This document shows, piece after piece, positions 35,297-43,293 of a stretch of 64,000 nucleotides of DNA. The stretch spans positions 2,046,001 to 2,110,000 of the forward strand of contig NZ_PHHD01000001.1 in the NCBI RefSeq assembly GCF_002813445.1. The letters run 5' to 3'. Positions within the stretch are counted from its first letter, which is position 1, and every line of letters starts with the position of its first letter. The stretch is from Pseudomonas tolaasii NCPPB 2192 (GTDB lineage: Bacteria; Pseudomonadota; Gammaproteobacteria; Pseudomonadales; Pseudomonadaceae). The notes beneath the pieces are model-generated. The model worked only from the letters and a program-made list of their open reading frames with translations, had not been told where the DNA came from and did not search any database. The position numbers and the translations under genes are program-made.

Positions 35297-36586
35297 TTGA
35301 GCATTCAACCCAGTACTTATTCCCCGGACATCGCAGTCCCCGCTGACAAGCGCGTGTTCGGCGCCCGCGACCTGTTCTCCCTGTGGTTCTCCCTCGGCAT
35401 CGGCCTGATGGTCCTGCAGACCGGCGCACTCCTCGCGCCGGGCCTGGGCTTGTCCGGCTCGTTGCTGGCAATTTTTCTCGGCACGCTGGTGGGCGTGTTG
35501 CTGCTCGCCGCCGTCGGCGTGATCGGCAGCGACACCGGCCTGTCGGCCATGGCCGCGCTTAAACTCAGCCTCGGCGCCAAAGGCGCGAGCCTGCCCGCAT
35601 TGCTGAACCTCCTGCAGCTGATCGGCTGGGGCTCGTTCGAAATCATCGTGATGCGCGATGCCGCCAGCCTGCTCGGCACGCGAGCTTTCAGCGAAGGCAG
35701 CCTGCTCGCCAGCCCGTTGCTGTGGACCCTGTTTTTCGGTGGCTTGGCGACCTTGCTGGCGGTCAGCGGCCCGCTGACCTTCGTGCGGCAAATCCTGCGC
35801 AAGTGGGGCATCTGGCTGCTGCTGGCCGCCTGCCTGTGGCTGACCTGGAACCTGTTCGCCAAAGCCGACCTGGCCGCCCTCTGGGCCAAATCCGGCGACG
35901 GCTCGATGCCGTTTGCCGTGGGTTTTGACATCGCTATCGCCATGCCGCTGTCGTGGCTGCCGCTGATTGCCGATTACTCACGTTTCGGCAAGCGCGCCAA
36001 GAGTGTGTTCGGCGGCACCGCGCTGGGCTTCTTTATCGGTAATTTCTGGCTGATGAGCCTGGGCGTGGCTTACACCCTGGCATTTGCGCCCAGCGGTGAA
36101 GTGAACGCGCTGTTGCTCGCGCTGGCCGGCGCTGGCCTGGGTATTCCGCTGCTGTTGATTCTGCTGGACGAGTCGGAAAACGCCTTCGCCGACATCCATT
36201 CGGCGGCCGTCTCCAGCGGGATGCTGGTGCGTCTGAAAGTCGAGCGCCTGGCCTTGGCCATCGGTGTGATCTGCACCCTGATCGCCTGCCTTGCGCCGCT
36301 GGCGCAGTACCAGAACTTCCTGCTGCTGATCGGCTCGGTGTTTGCGCCGCTGTTCGGCGTGGTGCTGGTGGATCACTTCATTCTGCGCCGCCGTCGCCAG
36401 GGCCGCATGGCCGGCCTGCATTGGCCAGCGCTGGTGGCATGGCTGGGCGGCATCGCCACCTACCACGTGTTGGCCAACCTGTATCCGGATGTGGGCGCGA
36501 CCCTGCCGGCGCTGGTGCTGGCAGGGCTGCTGCAATGGGTGCTGAGCCGTGCGGTCAGTGGCGCGCGGGCATCAGTTCAGGTTTGA
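35297..36586 (+). CDS. cytX: Putative hydroxymethylpyrimidine transporter CytX (NCS1 family)
   Basis: A 429-residue, 12-helix permease of the NCS1 (cytosine/purine/thiamin) family. Conserved stretches: LFSLWFSLGIGLMVLQTGALLAPGLG, LLQLIGWGSFEIIVM and SWLPLIADYSRFGK. CytX is linked to thiamin genes and thi-boxes across bacteria and predicted to import HMP; its place right after thiC agrees. Start is taken as TTG at 35297, after AGAGATAACACCC; no ATG fits, since the frame upstream (from 35219) runs through the REP element. It ends inside the 3' end of the convergent lipoprotein gene (32-base overlap). Confidence 0.9.
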   Translation: MSIQPSTYSPDIAVPADKRVFGARDLFSLWFSLGIGLMVLQTGALLAPGLGLSGSLLAIFLGTLVGVLLLAAVGVIGSDTGLSAMAALKLSLGAKGASLPALLNLLQLIGWGSFEIIVMRDAASLLGTRAFSEGSLLASPLLWTLFFGGLATLLAVSGPLTFVRQILRKWGIWLLLAACLWLTWNLFAKADLAALWAKSGDGSMPFAVGFDIAIAMPLSWLPLIADYSRFGKRAKSVFGGTALGFFIGNFWLMSLGVAYTLAFAPSGEVNALLLALAGAGLGIPLLLILLDESENAFADIHSAAVSSGMLVRLKVERLALAIGVICTLIACLAPLAQYQNFLLLIGSVFAPLFGVVLVDHFILRRRRQGRMAGLHWPALVAWLGGIATYHVLANLYPDVGATLPALVLAGLLQWVLSRAVSGARASVQV

Positions 36587-37301
36587 GCACACCGGTAAGG
36601 CGCGCGTAGGGGATGGTCATTTCGATCAGCCCCAACGCGTAAGGGCCGATGGTCGCCACGTTGTACTTGAGCACCACGCCTGCGCTGGTCAGGGCCACGT
36701 TCGGGGTTTTCTGGAACGGCCAGTTCTTCACGAACTCGGGGTCGCGGTCCATCTGCGAATTGATCAGCCAGCTGTTGTGGGCGACCTTCGCGGTGTTCCA
36801 GAACGCCTGCTCCTGGCCTGGCAACAGCATGTCGGTCAGGCTCAGCTCTTTGTGCTGCAGGCGCGAATAGTTGATGAAACCACGGCCCGGCTCGCCATGG
36901 GCGGCGCCGGTATCGAGGTAGCTGGAGACTTCGATGATCACCAGTCCGTCATGCTGTTCGCGTACCTTGGCTTGCAGGTACATGCTGTTGCGGTCCGGCG
37001 ATTCGCGCAGGAATTTGTCGCGGTAGGCATTCAAGGTCGGCGGCACGCTGGCGCCCGGTGTGGTGCGGGTCATTTGCAGCAGGCGCTGTTCCACGATGCT
37101 GTCGAGCTGGGGCTCGCTGGGGAAGTGCACGGTGTCGATGTTCACCAGCGGGCAATCAGGGCTGGTGCAGCCGGGTTTGATTTGTTCCGAGGCGTCCGCT
37201 TTAGTGTCCAGCGGCTTCAGGTAGCTGGGCTGGAACAGGCTCTGGCAGGCACCCAGGGTCAAGGCGATACAGGCCACGGAGGCGATTTTCAAAAGCGACA
37301 T
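36555..37301 (-). CDS. DUF3298/RsiV-family lipoprotein
   Basis: A 248-residue lipoprotein: signal peptide with lipobox LGAC (Cys19), then a DUF4163/DUF3298-type region (YLQAKVREQHDGLVIIEVSSYLDTGAAHGEPG; RGFINYSRLQHKELSLTDML; YNVATIGPYALGLIEMTIPY). This is the periplasmic RsiV-like fold, seen in anti-sigma factors and peptidoglycan-associated proteins; no sigma factor gene is nearby, so the role is open. Equals the hypothetical PA4972. Confidence 0.86.
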   Translation of the reverse strand: MSLLKIASVACIALTLGACQSLFQPSYLKPLDTKADASEQIKPGCTSPDCPLVNIDTVHFPSEPQLDSIVEQRLLQMTRTTPGASVPPTLNAYRDKFLRESPDRNSMYLQAKVREQHDGLVIIEVSSYLDTGAAHGEPGRGFINYSRLQHKELSLTDMLLPGQEQAFWNTAKVAHNSWLINSQMDRDPEFVKNWPFQKTPNVALTSAGVVLKYNVATIGPYALGLIEMTIPYARLTGVLKPELMPARH

Positions 37302-37494
37302 GGGTGTCCTTCACAAATCGATGGAGAGCGAAAAAGAGTAGCGCTTGGACTGCGAACAAAGCAGTCAGTTCGCCACTAAGCTGATTAGAGTGAGTTTGAC
37401 GTCCGCCGTCTATCCCGGCAACCGGAAAGGGGCTGCACCGAGGGCGTTGGCGCGTTAGGATGGCGCGAATTGCACGGGCACAGCGAAGGTGAAT

Positions 37495-38112
37495 ATGACG
37501 GACATTGCCAAATCGACGCCGAACACGATCGAAATCGTTCAGCGCGACAATGCCTACAAGGGCTTCTACAGGCTTGATCGCGTGCAACTGCGCCACGAGA
37601 AATTCGACGGTGGCATGAGCCGGGTGATCAACCGTGAAGTCTTTGTGCGTCATGACGCCGTATGCGTGCTTCCTTACGACCCGCAGCGTGATGAAGTGGT
37701 GTTGATCGAGCAGTTCCGCGTCGGCGCCATGGGCCGTACCGACAACCCGTGGCTGGTGGAGATGGTCGCCGGCCTGATCGACAAGGATGAAGAGCCGGAG
37801 GAGGTTGCGCACCGCGAAGCCGAGGAGGAAGCTGGGCTGACGTTCTCCGCGCTGTGGCCCATTACCAAGTATTTTCCTTCGCCGGGCGGCAGTACCGAAT
37901 TTGTTCACTTGTACCTGGGCCGTTGCGACAGCACAGGCGCCGGTGGCGTCCATGGACTGGAAGAAGAGGCAGAAGATATCCGCGTCACCGCCTGGGCATT
38001 CGAAGACGCCCTGCAGGCGGTGCGTGACGGCAAAATTTCCAACGCAGCCAGCATTATCGCCCTGCAATGGCTTGCGCTTAATCGCGCGGAAGTGAGGGGG
38101 TTATGGCAGTAA
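37495..38112 (+). CDS. nudF: ADP-ribose pyrophosphatase (Nudix)
   Basis: A 205-residue Nudix hydrolase. The Nudix box starts at GLIDKDEEPEEVAHREAEEE and continues AGL, a perfect fit to G-x5-E-x7-R-E-U-x-E-E-x-G-U. It splits ADP-ribose into AMP and ribose-5-phosphate. ATG at 37495 follows GAAGG. It overlaps yqiB by 10 bases and starts the widespread nudF-yqiB-cpdA-yqiA-parE cluster of gamma-proteobacteria. Confidence 0.95.
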   Translation: MTDIAKSTPNTIEIVQRDNAYKGFYRLDRVQLRHEKFDGGMSRVINREVFVRHDAVCVLPYDPQRDEVVLIEQFRVGAMGRTDNPWLVEMVAGLIDKDEEPEEVAHREAEEEAGLTFSALWPITKYFPSPGGSTEFVHLYLGRCDSTGAGGVHGLEEEAEDIRVTAWAFEDALQAVRDGKISNAASIIALQWLALNRAEVRGLWQ

Positions 38113-38552
38113 AGGCACGGGAACGTTACCGGGTTGACCTGATCGGGCTGCAAGCCGCCTGCGAGGCCAACTATGCGCGGCTGATGCGTTTGCTCCCCGA
38201 CATGCGCCACGCCCCCGAGGCGCGGCGCATTGCTGTCACTCACGGCGATCAGATGCTCGGCGTGCTGGCGCTTGAGGTGATCATCAATTGCCCGTACACC
38301 ACCACCCTGCGTGTGCGCCAGGAACACAGCCTGCCGTGGCTGCCGGTGCCGCAATTGGAAGTGCAGGTCTACCACGACGCGCGGATGGCCGAAGTGGTCA
38401 GCGCCGAGCATGCGCGCCGTTTTCGCAGCATCTATCCTTACCCCAACGTGTTCATGCACCAGCCCGATGAGAAAGCACAACTCAATGTGTTCCTCGGCGA
38501 GTGGTTGAGCCATTGCCTGGCCCTGGGCCACGAGTTCGAAGTTGTGCGGTAG
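38103..38552 (+). CDS. yqiB: DUF1249 (YqiB) family protein
   Basis: A 149-residue protein with the DUF1249 features RYRVDLIGLQAACEANYARLMRLLP, LEVQVYHDARMAEVVSAE and YPNVFMHQPDEKAQLNVFLGEWL. No known enzymatic motif. Its function is unknown, but it stays between nudF and cpdA in very many genomes. Overlaps nudF by 10 bases, so it is probably co-translated. Confidence 0.92.
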   Translation: MAVKARERYRVDLIGLQAACEANYARLMRLLPDMRHAPEARRIAVTHGDQMLGVLALEVIINCPYTTTLRVRQEHSLPWLPVPQLEVQVYHDARMAEVVSAEHARRFRSIYPYPNVFMHQPDEKAQLNVFLGEWLSHCLALGHEFEVVR

Positions 38553-38648
38553 ATGTGAACTGCATCTGCTTCCCCTGGTTTCCTCTTGTGTCCTGCCCCA
38601 GCATAATCGCGCCAATGACTATTCCTGTGACTGCCCTGGGAGAGCGCC

Positions 38649-39464
38649 TTGCCGAGCGTATCCACCGTGAACCCTGATGCACCGGCGTTGCTGGTGCAGT
38701 TGTCCGACAGCCACCTGTTTGCCGAGGCCGACGGCGCGCTGCTGGGCATGAACACCCGCGAAAGCCTGCAACGGGTGATCGAGCGGGTGCGCGAGCAGCA
38801 ACCGCAGATTGACCTGGTGCTGGCCACGGGGGATTTGTCTCAGGACGGCACGCTGGCGTCTTATCAACAGTTTCGTGACCTGACCCGGCAAATCGACGCT
38901 CCGGCGCGCTGGATTCCCGGCAACCACGACGAACCGCAAATCATGGCCCACGCCGCCGTGCACAGCGATTTGCTGGAGCCGGTGGTCGATATCGGCAACT
39001 GGCGCGTCACCCTGCTGGATTCGGCGGTGCCCGGTTCCGTCCCGGGTTATCTGCAGGATCAACAGCTGCAATTGCTTGCCCAGGCCCTTAGCGAGGCGCC
39101 GAACCGGCATCACCTAGTGTGTTTCCACCATCACCCGGTACCGATTGGCTGCGCGTGGATGGAGCCTATCGGCCTGCGCAACCCGGAGGCGTTGTTTGCC
39201 GTGCTGGACCGTTTTCCTCAGGTCAGGGCGGTGCTGTGGGGGCATGTGCACCAGGAAATCGACCGCGAACGCAATGGCGTGCGGCTGTTGGCCTCTCCTT
39301 CTACGTGCATCCAGTTCGCGCCCGGCAGCGAAGACTTCAAGGTCAGCGAGCAGGCGCCAGGGTATCGGTGGCTTCGTCTGCATGCCGACGGACGGTTGGA
39401 GACGGGTGTGGAGCGGGTCCAGAACTTCGCCTTTACCATCGATTACGGCAGCAACGGCTATTAA
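38649..39464 (+). CDS. cpdA: 3',5'-cyclic AMP phosphodiesterase
   Basis: A 271-residue class III phosphodiesterase with all metal-site motifs of the calcineurin-like family: LSDSHLF, ATGDLSQDG, PGNHDEP, CFHHHPVP and GHVHQE. It degrades cAMP and so tunes Vfr/CRP signalling. The start appears to be TTG at 38649, since GGGAGAG lies just upstream; a GTG at 38667 has no such site. Equals PA4969. Confidence 0.94.
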   Translation: MPSVSTVNPDAPALLVQLSDSHLFAEADGALLGMNTRESLQRVIERVREQQPQIDLVLATGDLSQDGTLASYQQFRDLTRQIDAPARWIPGNHDEPQIMAHAAVHSDLLEPVVDIGNWRVTLLDSAVPGSVPGYLQDQQLQLLAQALSEAPNRHHLVCFHHHPVPIGCAWMEPIGLRNPEALFAVLDRFPQVRAVLWGHVHQEIDRERNGVRLLASPSTCIQFAPGSEDFKVSEQAPGYRWLRLHADGRLETGVERVQNFAFTIDYGSNGY

Positions 39465-39487
39465 AAGCTGCAAACACTGATCAAAAA

Positions 39488-39576
39488 TGTGGGAGCTGGC
39501 TTGCCTGCGATAGCGGTGTGTCAGTCATACATTTATTGGCAGGCAGACCGCTATCGCAGGCAAGCCAGCTCCCACA
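39488..39576. repeat. REPIN-like perfect 30-bp inverted repeat between cpdA and yqiA
   Basis: Arms 39488-39517 and 39547-39576 are exact complements (starting TGTGGGAGCTGGCTTGCCTG) around a 29-base loop. It lies inside the nudF-parE cluster and could end or stabilise the cpdA transcript. Confidence 0.9.
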
Positions 39577-39669
39577 TGGGACCTTCGGTGTCTTGACGAT
39601 TGAGGTGCTCACACACCACCCCGATCCCTGTAAACTGCGCTTCTTTGGCACAAGCATGGAGAGCCCGGC

Positions 39670-40278
39670 ATGCCCGCTTCGATCTTGTATATTCACGGTT
39701 TCAACAGCGCACCCGCCTCCAACAAGGCCAGCCAGTTGATCACCGTGATGAACAGCCTCGGCCTGGCCGACCAGCTGCGCGTGCCGGCCCTGCATCACCA
39801 TCCGCGTCAGGCAATTCCTCAATTGGAGGAGGCCATTGCGCAACTCGGACGGCCGCTGCTGGTCGGCAGCTCACTCGGCGGCTACTATGCAACCCATCTT
39901 GCTGAACGCCACGGCCTCAAGGCGCTGCTGGTCAACCCGGCCGTCAGCCCCCATCGGATGTTCGACGGCTACCTGGGTACCCAGAAGAACCACTACACCG
40001 ATGAAACCTGGGAACTGACCCAGGACCACGTCACGGCCCTGGCCGAGCTGGAAGTCCCGGCGCCCCAGGACGCCGCGCGTTATCAGGTGTGGTTGCAGAC
40101 CGGTGATGAAACACTGGATTATCGCCTCGCCCAGCAGTATTACCGGGCCTGCGCCTTGCGCATCCAGGCCGGCGGCGACCATGGTTACCAGGGGTTCGCC
40201 CGGCAGTTGCCGGCGATGTTGAGTTTTGCCGGCATTGGCCCTGATCAGTATCAATCCTTCGATTTTTCGTCATTGTAA
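39670..40278 (+). CDS. yqiA: YqiA-family alpha/beta-hydrolase (esterase)
   Basis: A 202-residue alpha/beta-hydrolase of the UPF0227/YqiA type: ILYIHGFNSAP (oxyanion region), the nucleophile elbow LLVGSSLGGYYA, Asp in QTGDETLDY and His in GGDHGYQGF. E. coli YqiA is an esterase for short palmitoyl/butyryl-CoA-type substrates. Full length. Between cpdA and parE as in most gamma-proteobacteria. Confidence 0.93.
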   Translation: MPASILYIHGFNSAPASNKASQLITVMNSLGLADQLRVPALHHHPRQAIPQLEEAIAQLGRPLLVGSSLGGYYATHLAERHGLKALLVNPAVSPHRMFDGYLGTQKNHYTDETWELTQDHVTALAELEVPAPQDAARYQVWLQTGDETLDYRLAQQYYRACALRIQAGGDHGYQGFARQLPAMLSFAGIGPDQYQSFDFSSL

Positions 40279-40323
40279 GAACCGAAGGTCACTTTTTAAT
40301 CGAACGACTCACGACGAGACCCC

Positions 40324-42228
40324 ATGGCCACTCCCAGCGCTAGCTCTTATAACGCCGACGCCATCGAAGTCCTCTCGGGCCTCGACCCGGTGCGCAAACG
40401 CCCCGGCATGTACACCGACACCAGCCGGCCGAATCACCTCGCCCAGGAAGTCATCGACAACAGTGTCGACGAAGCCCTGGCCGGCCACGCCAAGTCGGTG
40501 CATGTCATTCTTCACGCCGACCACTCCCTGGAAGTGTCCGACGACGGTCGCGGCATGCCGGTGGACATTCACCCGGAAGAAGGTGTGCCGGGCGTCGAGC
40601 TGATCCTCACCAAGCTCCACGCGGGCGGCAAGTTCTCCAACAAGAACTACCAGTTCTCCGGCGGTTTGCACGGTGTGGGTATTTCGGTGGTCAACGCCCT
40701 GTCCACACTGGTGCGGGTGCGGGTCAAGCGCGATGGCAACGAATACGAGATGACCTTCGCCGATGGCTACAAAGCCACCGACCTGGCGGTGATCGGCAGC
40801 GTTGGCAAGCGCAACACCGGCACCAGCGTGTACTTTGCGCCGGACCCGAAATACTTCGATTCGCCAAAATTTTCCATCAGCCGCCTCAAGCACGTGCTCA
40901 AGGCCAAGGCCGTGTTGTGCCCCGGCCTGCTGGTGACCTTTGAAGACAAAGGCACCGGTGAAAAGGTCGAGTGGCATTACGAAGACGGCCTGCGCTCTTA
41001 CCTCGAAGACTCCGTCAGTGAGTTCGAGCGCCTGCCCAACGAGCCGTTCTGCGGCAGCCTGGCCGGTAATAAAGAAGCCGTCGACTGGGCGCTGCTGTGG
41101 TTGCCCGAAGGCGGCGACAGCGTGCAGGAAAGCTACGTCAACCTCATCCCGACCGCACAGGGCGGCACCCACGTCAACGGGTTGCGCCAGGGCTTGCTGG
41201 ACGCCATGCGCGAATTCTGCGAATACCGTAGTTTGCTGCCGCGCGGTGTGAAGCTGGCGCCGGAAGACGTGTGGGAGCGCATTGCGTTCGTGCTGTCGAT
41301 GAAAATGCAGGAGCCGCAATTTTCCGGCCAGACCAAAGAGCGCCTGTCGTCCCGCGAGGCGGCGGCGTTTGTGTCTGGCGTGGTCAAGGACGCGTTCAGC
41401 CTGTGGCTCAACGAACACCCTGAACTGGGCCTGGCCCTGGCGGAACTGGCGATCAACAACGCCGGCCGCCGGCTGAAGGCCAGCAAGAAGGTCGAACGCA
41501 AGCGGATCACCCAGGGCCCGGCATTGCCCGGCAAGCTGGCTGACTGCGCCGGGCAAGACCCGATGCGCTCCGAGCTGTTCCTGGTGGAAGGGGACTCCGC
41601 CGGCGGTTCCGCCAAACAAGCGCGGGACAAGGAGTTCCAGGCGATCCTGCCGTTGCGCGGCAAGATCCTCAACACCTGGGAAGTCGATGGCAGTGAAGTG
41701 CTGGCCAGCCAGGAAGTGCACAACATCGCCGTGGCCATTGGCGTAGACCCGGGCGCGGCGGACATGAGCCAGCTGCGCTACGGCAAGATCTGCATCCTCG
41801 CCGACGCCGACTCCGACGGCCTGCACATTGCCACCTTGTTGTGCGCGCTGTTCGTGCAGCACTTCCGCGCGCTGGTGGATGCCGGTCACGTTTATGTGGC
41901 CATGCCGCCGTTGTACCGCATCGACCTGGGCAAAGAGATTTTCTACGCCCTCGACGAAGCCGAGCGCGATGGCATCCTCGACCGCCTGGTGGCCGAGAAG
42001 AAGCGCGGTAAGCCGCAGGTCACGCGATTCAAAGGCCTGGGTGAAATGAACCCGCCGCAACTTCGCGAAACCACCATGGACCCGAACACCCGTCGCCTGG
42101 TGCAGTTGACCCTCGACGACTTCGCCGCCACCTCGGAAATGATGGACATGTTGCTGGCGAAGAAACGCGCGCCGGACCGCAAGTCCTGGCTGGAATCCAA
42201 AGGCAACCTCGCCGAGGTGCTGGGCTGA
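40324..42228 (+). CDS. parE: DNA topoisomerase IV subunit B
   Basis: A 634-residue type IIA topoisomerase ATPase subunit: GHKL ATP site (EVIDNSVDEALAG; DDGRGMPVDIH; GGLHGVGISVVNALS), transducer, and TOPRIM domain with the Mg-binding EGDSAGGSAKQARD and DADSDGLHI. It works with ParC to unlink sister chromosomes. Quinolone-region residues around LRGKILNTWEVDG look unaltered. Its stop shares one base with the next start (TGATG). Confidence 0.97.
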   Translation: MATPSASSYNADAIEVLSGLDPVRKRPGMYTDTSRPNHLAQEVIDNSVDEALAGHAKSVHVILHADHSLEVSDDGRGMPVDIHPEEGVPGVELILTKLHAGGKFSNKNYQFSGGLHGVGISVVNALSTLVRVRVKRDGNEYEMTFADGYKATDLAVIGSVGKRNTGTSVYFAPDPKYFDSPKFSISRLKHVLKAKAVLCPGLLVTFEDKGTGEKVEWHYEDGLRSYLEDSVSEFERLPNEPFCGSLAGNKEAVDWALLWLPEGGDSVQESYVNLIPTAQGGTHVNGLRQGLLDAMREFCEYRSLLPRGVKLAPEDVWERIAFVLSMKMQEPQFSGQTKERLSSREAAAFVSGVVKDAFSLWLNEHPELGLALAELAINNAGRRLKASKKVERKRITQGPALPGKLADCAGQDPMRSELFLVEGDSAGGSAKQARDKEFQAILPLRGKILNTWEVDGSEVLASQEVHNIAVAIGVDPGAADMSQLRYGKICILADADSDGLHIATLLCALFVQHFRALVDAGHVYVAMPPLYRIDLGKEIFYALDEAERDGILDRLVAEKKRGKPQVTRFKGLGEMNPPQLRETTMDPNTRRLVQLTLDDFAATSEMMDMLLAKKRAPDRKSWLESKGNLAEVLG

Positions 42229-43223
42229 TGCGCACAGGCTTTGCCCTGGCGATCCTGATGTTGAGCGGGCTGGCGGCCACCGAAGTGGCTGCCGCGCCCG
42301 TGGCTGAGCTTACGCTCGTGTCCGAACACCCGGTGGACGGCATGCGCGGCGGCAACCTGTCGGGCCTGGCGTTGTGCGGCAAGGAGTTGTGGACGGTCTC
42401 GGACCGTGATGACGACCAGATTTACCGTCTGGATATCAGTGCGCCGACCTGGCAGGCCGAGGCGGTAAAAATCGACGTGCCGCCGGTGCCCGAGTCCGGT
42501 CTGCCCTGGGGGTTGCGTTCGCGCACCAAGGCCGCCTCGTTCATTCGCGGTGGCGACCTGGATTTTGAAGGCATCACCTGTGACGGTGCCGGTAACCGCT
42601 ACGTTGTCAGCGAAGCCCATGCGGCGGTGCTGCAAGTGCCGGTGAATGGCGCGCCCGAGTGGTTGAAAATTGCCCCGGGCATGGTGCGTGAGGCCAGGGC
42701 CAGCGGCATGTTGCTGCATTTCAATGCGTTGTTCGAAGGCCTTGCGATTAACCCGCAAGGCAATCAGATATGGCTGGCAGCCGAACGTGAGCGACGTGGG
42801 TTGATCTCCATCAAGCGCGGCCAGAGCGTATGGGATTGTGACGGCCCTTGTGTGTTGCTCAGCGAGGCGGGCCAGGAAGTCCAGCCGGCGCAGTTCACCA
42901 ACGCCAAGGCGGTGTCCAGGGATTTTGCCGACCTGGCGCTGTTCAACGGCAAACTGTTTACTCTGGAGCGCAATGCGTTCCGGATTTGCCGGCGCGATAC
43001 CGTCACCGCCAAAGTAGAGCTGTGCTGGTCGTTTGCCGACGAGACCCTGACGCCGAACCGGCGTTACGCTCAGCCTTACGGCCTGGCCGAAGCGCTGGTG
43101 GTGGATGCCGAGGGCGCCTGGTTGGGCATCGACAACAACTTCGGCCCGCGCGCCGATGGTGAAAAGCGCCCGGTGGTCTATCGTTTCGCCGCCCCGGCGG
43201 GTGGTTGGAGTGCCCAGCCATGA
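42228..43223 (+). CDS. Exported esterase-like/phytase-like beta-propeller protein
   Basis: A 331-residue protein with a cleavable signal peptide (residues 1-22, ending VAA) and the 'esterase-like activity of phytase' pattern: LSGLALCGKELWTVSDRDDDQIYRLDI, DLDFEGITCDGAGNRYVVSE, NALFEGLAINPQGNQIWLAAE and AEGAWLGIDNNFGPR, one acidic repeat per blade of a propeller. Probably periplasmic and metal-binding; the substrate is unknown. It sits between parE and parC, the same arrangement as in other pseudomonads, and is coupled to parE by a one-base overlap. Confidence 0.88.
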   Translation: MRTGFALAILMLSGLAATEVAAAPVAELTLVSEHPVDGMRGGNLSGLALCGKELWTVSDRDDDQIYRLDISAPTWQAEAVKIDVPPVPESGLPWGLRSRTKAASFIRGGDLDFEGITCDGAGNRYVVSEAHAAVLQVPVNGAPEWLKIAPGMVREARASGMLLHFNALFEGLAINPQGNQIWLAAERERRGLISIKRGQSVWDCDGPCVLLSEAGQEVQPAQFTNAKAVSRDFADLALFNGKLFTLERNAFRICRRDTVTAKVELCWSFADETLTPNRRYAQPYGLAEALVVDAEGAWLGIDNNFGPRADGEKRPVVYRFAAPAGGWSAQP

Positions 43224-43293
43224 ATTTGAATGTTCTTGAATTGACCCGACGTCGCGACATTTTCGCTGCGTCTTACCAAATGATGAGGCCCGC

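Noticed and set aside
40309..42060. Open frame of 583 codons antisense to parE
   Set aside because: Shadow frame of a conserved gene, with no start signal.
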